Source: Chaenocephalus aceratus
Taxonomy: Eukaryota > Chordata > Actinopteri > Perciformes > Channichthyidae
DNA length: 64,000 nt
NCBI GenBank assembly: GCA_023974075.1
Contig: CM043808.1
Span: forward strand, 19,776,204 to 19,840,203
Direction of reading: 5' to 3'
Shown: positions 56,895-64,000 of the stretch, piece by piece
Position numbering within the stretch: position 1 is the stretch's first letter
Layout of the letters: every line of letters begins with the position of its first letter
The notes under the pieces: model-generated
What the model was told of the DNA's origin: nothing
The model's database searches: none
Seen by the model: only the letters and a program-made list of their open reading frames with translations
Made by a program: the position numbers and the translations under genes

Positions 56895-58017
56895 GACTGA
56901 CTGAATGGAAATGACAATAAATGAAAATGTAAAACGAAAAAAGCGATCATGAAAATGTTTCCAAAAAATGAATAAAATGATTTTTGACCACTTTGTTGTT
57001 CAGATATATTACATATTTGTAACTAAATGATACATTAATTGAAACAAAACACAGTATAAACTGAGGAGTGACTCTCGTGAGTTTCATGTATTTTCTTCAC
57101 TCCGCTGGGAAACTGCTCTCATGTCAAGAAGCATCAGATCAGTGCATGCACTGCATCGTCCAATCAGTGAGCGATACACAGTAAGGGGGCGGGGCGAGTG
57201 TCTGAGGATTTCATCGAAGGATGGTCTGGTGGTTCCTCGGTTATAGCTCCTCCATTATCACTCCTCGCTCCTCGCTCCTCCGGCAAAAATAAGGCCATTG
57301 GGACGCTACTCAAGATGCCGCAGACAAATCAACTTCCGGTGAGACCGAGGAGCGAGCAAATGAAAAATAAGAGAAGTGAGAAGGGCCCTATGTGAGGAGG
57401 AATGCTCCAAGATGTTGTGGAAATGCTTTGGAGAGGATGGCAACGAAGTATCTGAGATGTATTTTCTCTTCCTCAGTCACATTCTGAAAGTGTTTTCAGA
57501 CTGCATTAGGCGCATTCACACTGCTGTACTTTTCCCACAAAGGTTCATGCGAACTTAGTTCATGCGAACTCTTTAGTTCGCATGAACTAAGTACAGATCA
57601 CGTTCACAACGGAAAAAGTCCCTGGGGGTGGATTAGGCAAATGAAGCCGCTGACGTCACTTCTTCTTCTTCTGCTTTGGGTTTACTGGCAGGCCGCAAAC
57701 CACTTCACGGCGTATACTGCCGCCCAAAGTCCCCGGCCGGAAGTCCCCGGAGTTGGGGACTGGCTTCAGTAGAAGCTGCTGGGACTCCCAGCAGCTTCTG
57801 CCTTCCGAGTAAATCACCAGAACGCCGACATCTCCTCATCTCCACCGCTCCCATGTTTTATTTTGTGTTGCCATAAATTAGTCTCTCTGCGTTTCTGCGC
57901 TGGGCTAATGCTAATGCTAATAATGCTAATGCGAGGATAATAAAATGGCGGCTTCACAAAACTTTTTGGGAGTTTTACGAAGAAATGTGAGGCTGATTTT
58001 CTCGTTTTCTATTAAAG
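56895..58017. other. hAT interior plus MITE-like fragments
   Basis: 56895-57060 continues the DNA that flanks the Gypsy element on the other side. From 57080 to 57395 comes a fish repeat with CTCGCTCCTC motifs and their inverse (GAGGAGCGAG). From 57505 to about 57860 lies another MITE-like stretch (GGCGCATTCACACTGC), containing a 17-bp hairpin (CTTAGTTCATGCGAACT at 57554, inverse at 57575). GCTAAT units follow at 57905-57935. No coding. Confidence 0.5.
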
Positions 58018-58483
58018 AGCCAAGAAATACGTGAGTGAAAGGTATGACTTCTCTGAGAACAGCTTTCATAGTAAAGTGTCAAAGCTTGGCCTCACAACTG
58101 CTGTGTCCTACGGAGAATACAGTGATGCAGTCCAAGCCTGCAGCCTGAAAGACATTGACATGGATGGACTCTATGAGGAATATGGCATGGTGGAAGCTAT
58201 TCTCAGCTCTTCAGAAATGGAAGGATGCCACAGTGAGGAGCGGTATCTCAAACTGTTTTCCAAAGCAGAAGTCCCACTTGTGAATCTGAGGAAGGTCAGC
58301 GCCTACATCTTCTCCATCCCATGTAGCAATGTCCATACAGAACGTGTGTTCTCAATGATGACCTCAGCATGGAGAAATGAGAGAAATCGTCTGGATGTGG
58401 ACAATGTCAAGGCAGAGCTGCAAATTTGTGTCAACTTCACATTTGAGTGCACAGACATGTACCAGAGACTCCTTACAAACTAA
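58018..58483 (+). pseudogene. hAT transposase C-terminal dimerisation exon
   Basis: After an acceptor-like CTATTAAAG the frame is open for about 155 codons to TAA 58481-58483. It includes SERYDFSENSF, then the hAT dimerisation core: VSAYIFSIPCSNVHTERVFS followed by MMTSAWRNERNRLDVDNVKA. This matches the C-terminal hAT family signature (SxPxSsxxxERxFS, then NRLxxxxvxxxL). No stop or frameshift lies within the exon. It belongs to the same element as the zinc-finger exon at 48865 by orientation and by the GTTGTAGG duplication. Confidence 0.9.
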
Positions 58484-58662
58484 AAACTCTTGGAAGCAGC
58501 CAGGAAAGGGCAAAAGTATCGAAAATAGACATTCAACTTGTGGTTAGTACACTAGTCTCATTGTGTTTTGAGTGTGAAGGATTCAGTGAAGCCAGGATAA
58601 AAACTAAAAGATAATCCCAAAGTGTCCTCCTTTTTGGTGTTATGGAAATGGCCAGTTGTAGG

Positions 58663-60387
58663 TGACAACGGCCAAGATGCCAACATTTAGGATTCAAAAA
58701 AAACTTTTTTTTTTCTTTTAATCGTGCTCCTACACAGGAACAACACTGGTGCACACATTTATATTTATTTATCCCCATACAAATCTCACAAAGAGCATAT
58801 GCAGCAATGTCCCCTGACACCAAAAATAATCCCTTTCTGCGCCCAGCAACACACAGTGATGTGTCACTTTTTAATACTATTACATTTCACCTCACTAGGG
58901 CTGATATACCGTACAGTCAGAGACCTAAGAGCAGCGGACCCGTTCGTCTGCACCCATTTTAAATCATTTGACAGTTTCGTGATTAGAGGGGACATTAGCC
59001 CAGGCACTCCCTTTCCTGACAAACGTTGTCTCCAGCCTCTTCTTGCTTATAACCTTATTTAACTCGCATCATTGTGAGCATGCACCTAAACATGTTTAGA
59101 CCAGTCGTTAATGGATTCACCGATGCAAGACCTTAGCAAACAGCGTGTTGTAGCATTATAAATGGGAACATCCTAATCATAAGGGATTGTAGGCCTACTA
59201 ATAATCTTCCGTTATTTTCAGAATTGGGTTCACTTTTAGGCCTTTCCTGTCCTGTCGGTTTGAGTTGTGAGGAGCATACATCAGGATACAAGCTGTGGAT
59301 GTTCCCTGTTCCCATTACGGTGAATCAGCAGTGTATGAAACAATCCCATCTGCCGCACCGCCTGCACCTTTTCATTCTTACACACACGTCTGCCTCGATA
59401 ACCGGGATTCATTTGGGTGTGTATTGATTCGGTATGAGAGAGGGGGGTGTTGCATCTCAGGAGAGGAAGCAGAAAGGGTTTTTTGGTTTAAATAGATCTC
59501 CCGCTCAAAAATCACTCGATTGTAAAGCAATATCTCAAAATCAGCAAGTGTTGCAGCACAGGGATTAAAAATAAAACAGCCCAAAATGATTTGCTAAACT
59601 TGTGTTCGTGGATGGTCCCCGGGCTCAGCAACAAATCATCACTGTCACCTAGCGACAGCACTCAGAGTTTAATTAGAGCGTCAAGATATCAGTTTGGAGT
59701 TGGATGGTAATCTCTTTTAGGGCACTCGTGGTTGTGTTGCGGTCTCTGTATAATTTCATGAATAAATATATGATGTATCCCCAGTCAATGACACCAAAAT
59801 ATGAAGGGTTTAATTCAACTGCTATTGCTTTTTGTCAGTTATTAGTTTTACTCACAAATGACATTGTTGCCATAAGTCTTAAGATAATAATGTAAATCAA
59901 TTAACAAATGACCTTTTTAAAAGATATTCGGATGGAAAAATAATGAAACAGCCTAATCTAATGAGTACTTTTGTAGGACAAGTGTCATATGTTTTTGAAT
60001 GATCATATCTTTAATTAACATTTGAACCGTATTCTACAAATTGAATGTTTTGAGGATCCACAGATAACTGTATGCCATTAATATTAAAAATGAATCTAAA
60101 TTAGCTCTTTGATTGATCTTATTGACTTTATAAATGTCTTACTGCGAGAACATTGTCATTGCTCAAAGAGTACAGAGCAAATAATTACCCAAATGATCTC
60201 TTTGGCTCATTAGCTTCTGATGGCAGTCAACATTAAGTCACTCTCAACCAATGACAGAAATGATGCTGTCAAAATGTCACTCATGCTGGGAGATATGTCT
60301 GTAATTATTCACAGTAAAAAAAGAAAAATTTAAATTAATTCAGAGTATACCGAATGTGTGTTAATCAGCATTTGTTAACAACAGTTC
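58663..60387. other. No gene seen; intron-like DNA
   Basis: 58663-58720 may be the rest of the L2-like repeat. 60090-60310 is unique-looking, with balanced composition, and might be a conserved noncoding element (guess). Nothing else. Confidence 0.45.
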
Positions 60388-60553
60388 AAACCGGAGAGAC
60401 GTGATGTAAGAATGACATATTTATTGTTTACACGTCATATGAATGAAATGATTGCCATGATAATACAACAGGAGAATGTAATGGTGTTTGGCGATTAGGC
60501 CCCGGTTTGCAGGATAATCATTTAGGAGGGAAAGCACCGCTCCGATGAAATCC
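60388..60553 (-). repeat. Ngaro split direct repeat, B2
   Basis: The 166 bases from CAAACCGGAGAGACGTGATG to GATGAAATCCCC recur at 60848-61013 with one visible mismatch. On the minus strand both copies lie 3' of the recombinase coding, separated by 294 bases. Confidence 0.9.
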
Positions 60554-60847
60554 CCGGGGTCTAGACACTGGTGGTGGTGCTGAGTAGGTGGGACCGGTCT
60601 GAAGAAGGAAGGTTAAACTTTGTCCTGGAGGAGACTGGAGGCGAGAGGGGTGGAGGCGGGTTGCGGTCATCTGCAAATGACAACTGACGGGGAGGAAGAG
60701 CAGGCATTTAAGGAATTTAGCATGTGCAGCTATTGGCTGCTGAAGGGTGACGCCCTCATATTTAATGAGGGGGGAAGGGAGCCATCGAGTGACGTGTAAG
60801 TGACTCGTGTTAGGTCTTCCTTATTGAACTTGCGCTAAGCTTCATTT

Positions 60848-61013
60848 CAAACCGGAGAGACGTGATGTAAGAATTACATATTTATTGTTTACACGTCATA
60901 TGAATGAAATGATTGCCATGATAATACAACAGGAGAATGTAATGGTGTTTGGCGATTAGGCCCCGGTTTGCAGGATAATCATTTAGGAGGGAAAGCACCG
61001 CTCCGATGAAATC
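60848..61013 (-). repeat. Ngaro split direct repeat, B1
   Basis: Second copy of the 166-base block. The order coding-B1-A2-B2 is the 3' half of the split direct repeat arrangement known for Ngaro elements. The A2 segment would be 60554-60847. The matching A1 at the 5' end is not found. Confidence 0.9.
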
Positions 61014-61336
61014 CCCAAAACCAGTGAAGTATGAAATACTGAGATGAACTGAGTTGCTTACCTTGTGGGGTGACTGGTGATCTGGGAAGGAAAGATAATA
61101 GATTAACACGTATATGAGCGACATAGTGCCGGAATCACTGCCGGAGCTTACGGGTCATGCTGAGACTCTGACTGCCGAAATCAGTGCCGGTCTTACCTGA
61201 AAACGACCTGCGGGTCGCATGCCTGGCCAGCAGGGCTTGACTACGCCGAGGAGCGAGCGGTTTCGTTTTGTAACGGTGGCCTTCCGCCACGACACCGAAG
61301 TGTACGGTGGCCTTCCGCCACGCCTGACTTCGCAGG

Positions 61337-61338
<2 letters not shown>

Positions 61339-61366
<28 letters not shown>
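61339..61366. repeat. (TA)n microsatellite
   Basis: About 14 TA units. Confidence 0.93.
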
Positions 61367-61368
<2 letters not shown>

Positions 61369-61687
61369 TTTTCTTACTCTTTTCTCTTTCTTTCTTTCCT
61401 TTGTTTGTAACTGACACGGGGGTGTACGGTGGCCCGAGTCCATGCCTGACTGCAGGAAATACATTTACACTGATACGTTTGAGCAAGGCCTGGGAATGAA
61501 ATACCTGTGTGCCGGAGATGAAGCCCGTTACATGTAGTTGCAGCGTGAGACGAGACATTATTCCCTGTGGGCGGGGCCCGCGGAATTAGGACAGGAATGC
61601 AGTTTGAATATCAGGTACCTTAGTGAGACATGTATACTTGTGAATGTGTTTATGAGCCACCACCAGTTATATGCATAGATACCATAG

Positions 61688-63060
61688 TTAGGGTCTGAGA
61701 GATCTTTGGGAAGCCGGTACGGCGCTGATGTCTGGGCGAATGTAGGTTGTGAAGGCGGAGGAGGACCACCGTCCTAGTTGTTGTAGGGATGAGGTAGAGA
61801 GACCTTGATTAGCAGCAGAGGTGGCTGCACCTATCCTGAAGGAATGTCCCGGGTATGATATAGGTGATAGGCCGGATTTAATGAGAACTTGCTTGAGGTA
61901 GAAATTGACGGGGGCCATGACCCTGCGAACCACTCTCCCTGGAAGAAACCCCCAAAACCCACGGATGGGGTGGCATCCGTGAAGAACCTCATTGAGTCAG
62001 AGGAACGCACGAGGTCATCGTAAAAGAAAGTAACTCCGTTCCAGTGGGCGAGCAGGAGGGACCAGAAACGTAGGTCTGAGCGGCAGCCTTCGTCTAAGAA
62101 AACGCAGTCATGGAGTTTGTCGACCGCTGATGCTGCGTCCAGGAGGCGGGAGATGAACGAGCGCCCCTGGGGGATGACATGCATGGCGAAGTTGAGGTGT
62201 CCGAGAAGGGAGAGCAACTGTTGTTTTGTGATAACTTGTTGCTCGCAGTATGACTTGGTGATGTCCCGGATGCGCTGCAATTTGTCGGAGGGGAGAGACG
62301 CCTTCATGTCTATGGAGTCGAGGATGATGCCTAAGAACTCTAAGCGTGTGTCGGGACCTAACATTTTCTCTTTGGAGAGAGGGACACCTAACTCCTGAAG
62401 CAGTGTTTAAGCTTGGCCAGTGAGATCCCTGAGCTGTCCTGTGGCGGGTCTATGGGGAAGAGTCGTCCAGTAGGTGAAGGACGGAGGGGATTCTGACGAT
62501 GTTCAGCGGGATTCAGCAGGATCCAGCAGAGCGCTTCCGAGAAGGAATTGAAGATGCAGGGGCTGCTTCTGCGAAAATAGAGTTTGAACTCCCGAACGAA
62601 TTCCACTGACACAGATGAATGGGGATGATGTTGAAGGCATCGGTAATGTCCGCTTTGGAGAGCCGAGCTCCGTGCCTTGTGAACTTGATCATCTTTATTG
62701 CATTATCCACTGAGGCATGGTGAAGGGAGAACTGATCTGGAGGGATGATGCTATTGACGCTGCTGAATGGCCGGAGCGGGGAGTGGACAGATCGAAAATC
62801 AGCCTTTTATTTACGTGTGGCTTATTCCGATGGGATTTGAACGGAACACTGAGGAGGGGGAGGAGCTAAAAGGGCAGATTATATATCCTTTGAGAAGTTC
62901 TTTGTCGATGAGCTGGGAAGCTATGTTGGGTTCTTTAGCGGCTGACTGTAAGTTTCTTGCTACGAAAGTCACTGTGGGAGATGGGAGGACCCCTACCCTG
63001 AAGCCTTGGGAGAGCCCTGACAGAGATAGTCAACGAACACGGAATCTGGGTGAGTAGATA
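61688..63060 (-). pseudogene. Ngaro-type retrotransposon: RT, RNase H and tyrosine recombinase remnant
   Basis: On the minus strand, from right to left: an RT N-terminal part (SQLIDKELLKGYIICPF, SNPIGIS, LIFDLSTPRSG); NAIKMIKFTRHGARLSKADI then DAFNIIPIH; the catalytic LLDD (about 62465); EFLGIILDS; RNase H with MRFFTDATPSVGFGGFFQG; then directly the C-terminal end of a tyrosine recombinase, with SYPGHSFRIGAATSAA (the HxxR box) and LGRWSSSAFTTYIRP with the catalytic Tyr. RT plus tyrosine recombinase instead of integrase defines the DIRS superfamily, and split direct repeats point to Ngaro. Several frameshifts are present. The join near 61920 skips the rest of RNase H and most of the recombinase, so there is a large internal deletion. 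Confidence 0.88.
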
Positions 63061-63174
63061 GCGCAGCTGTTAGCTGAGGGATGATAATGGGAGTGGAGGG
63101 GTGATATTCCAATTATTATTAATTTTTTTTTTTTTTTCTTCCTCTACGAGGTTTCTGGCGCAGAGCTACTGTGA

Positions 63175-63705
63175 CGGCCCGTCCACGGTGGCGCGCGTTT
63201 AAGCTTCCAACGCTTCTGCCCATTCATTTTGAATAGGGTGACGTCACTTTTAGCAGGACTGTATTTTGGGAAGCGACGTGGAGCGTTGCTGGCGTTGCTC
63301 GCTTCAAAAGTTGAGCAATGTTCAATTTTGTTGGCGCCTCGGCAGAAGCGTCAGCCAATGAAATCCCGTTTATGCAAATCTGCCAGTACGAGCGCTAGCC
63401 AGTCAAACCGCGTGTATGCTGGGAGAGACTACGCAGGTCATTACCTCATGATCCAACAAATGGAGGGAAAAATCATTATAGCGGTAGTGAATCACCCGGT
63501 GCTGAAAGATCGGTCTCTGTTCATCTACCGGGATACAAACCAGAGGAGCGAGGCATGGAGGGAGGGGGCAGAGACAGTGGGTGAAACTGGTAGGTTTTCG
63601 CCTGTTGGAGTTTTTTTTTTTTGTTTTTTTTTCAGTTTACTTCGTTTTAACATTGCTATTGCTTTGTATCTCGGGGGCAAGAGATTCATGTGATTGGTTG
63701 TTGGT
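63175..63705 (+). mobile_element. Harbinger-like element fragment related to the local MITEs
   Basis: The left end CGGCCCGTCCACGGTGGC is followed by sequence close to the MITE at 46114 (GGGAAGCGACGTGGAGCG and CCAGTACGAGCGCTAGCCA). Near the end GATTCATGTGATTGGTTGTT recurs, also a MITE body sequence. Between these lies an insert not found in the MITEs, encoding a MADF exon. The right inverted terminus is missing. Confidence 0.75.
63448..63589 (+). CDS. MADF-type DNA-binding exon of a Harbinger element
   Basis: An ATG at 63448 (second in-frame ATG 63460) opens MEGKIIIAVVNHPVLKDRSL, then YRDTNQRSEAWREGAETVG, ending at a donor CTG|GTAGGT in phase 1. The pattern (short acidic start, hydrophobic helix, VxxxPxLxD, YrdxxxxxxAWxxva) matches the MADF/Myb-SANT-like domain encoded by the accessory gene of Harbinger transposons. 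No downstream exon or transposase gene follows in the window. Confidence 0.7.
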
Positions 63706-63828
63706 CACGTTGCTCTCAAAAAAAAAAACAGTAGCGTAGGCAGACATGTACTTTAGGGTGGGCCTGTAAAAATATAGGGTGGGCCAGATTTTTGGCAGAT
63801 TACTTTTAGAATACTTCCGGGTTCCTCT

Positions 63829-63912
63829 TCTTCTTCTTCTTCTTCTTCTTCTTCTTCTTCTTCTTCTTCTTCTTCTTCTTCTTCTTCTTCTTCTTCTTCT
63901 TCTTCTTCTTCG
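63829..63912. repeat. (CTT)n microsatellite
   Basis: About 28 uninterrupted TTC/TCT units. The poly-Arg and poly-Lys frames over it are artefacts. Confidence 0.97.
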
Positions 63913-64000
63913 GAATACTTTCTTTTTCATGACAGATGGGTATGTTTTGGTGAACGGGAGACACGTATTTTACTGTTTTATCAAGAGCACAACAAGACAT

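Larger units (their letters stand above)
48465..58654 (+). mobile_element. hAT transposon split by nested insertions
   Basis: GTTGTAGG occurs immediately before 48465 (48457-48464) and immediately after 58654 (58655-58662), an 8-bp duplication as made by hAT transposases. The left end reads CAGGGTGGCCATCCGTC. The right end reversed reads TGGCCATTTCC, so its outermost bases may be altered. N-terminal coding lies at 48865-49185 and C-terminal coding at 58018-58483, in the same orientation. The intervening 8.8 kb is mostly later insertions (49246-50434, 50541-56889 and MITE-like sequence 57060-57960). The central transposase region is missing. Confidence 0.8.

Noticed and set aside
63637..64000. 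Poly-Arg and poly-Lys open frames on the minus strand
   Set aside because: They only read through the (CTT)n microsatellite.
1..64000. CRISPR arrays, bacterial operons, rRNA or tRNA genes
   Set aside because: The tandem arrays present have no unique spacers. All context is eukaryotic, and no cloverleaf or rRNA sequence was recognised by eye.

Overview
The window is about 64 kb of teleost fish chromosome (probably a percomorph, though I cannot name the species). The evidence is its repeat population: Rex3/RTE and L2-like LINEs, a Tc1 element, hAT and PIF/Harbinger-like elements, Ngaro-type (DIRS-superfamily) and Ty3/Gypsy retroelements, AT-rich single-copy DNA and many microsatellites. No complete host gene is visible. 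Four short candidate host exons on the plus strand (6959-7006, 15000-15091, 15126-15149, 42491-42579) have splice signals and compatible phase. They suggest the window lies inside long introns of one gene, which I could not identify.

Layout. 1-23 kb is mostly unannotatable intron-like DNA. It holds an LTR-like repeat (5-436), a 5'-truncated Rex3 with a 13-bp target duplication (3329-3732), an L2/CR1-like LINE 3' end (4255-4860), a near-perfect 33-bp hairpin (9248-9317), a 722-bp solo LTR with CACTC duplication (13443-14164), a Tc1 remnant (17985-18507) and a MITE (19880-20397). At 23-30.6 kb one Rex3 copy is split by a 6690-bp element with TA duplication and short terminal inverted repeats (23392-30081). 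That element carries its own nested insertions and one candidate terminal coding exon.

At 36.5-41.2 kb a 4.7-kb element with inverted termini rich in GGGTTA-like motifs carries a decayed, spliced minus-strand gene. It resembles the multicopy uncharacterised fish proteins often annotated as SAMD3-like.

45.7-58.7 kb is a nest of insertions in one L2-like repeat. A 2373-bp element with 9-bp duplications contains a 1421-bp element with 9-bp duplications, which contains a 299-bp TAA-flanked MITE. Next to it, a hAT transposon (48465-58654) is split between its N-terminal and C-terminal exons by a 1.2-kb foldback element and a Ty3/Gypsy element (50541-56889), whose own 3' LTR is interrupted by an 859-bp insertion.

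60.4-63.1 kb holds a deleted Ngaro-type tyrosine-recombinase retrotransposon with split direct repeats. 63.2-63.7 kb holds a Harbinger-like fragment with a MADF exon that links the local MITEs to a coding relative.

All coding sequences of mobile elements seen here are truncated, frameshifted or stop-containing. The Gypsy element is the least decayed, with gag to RNase H still open.
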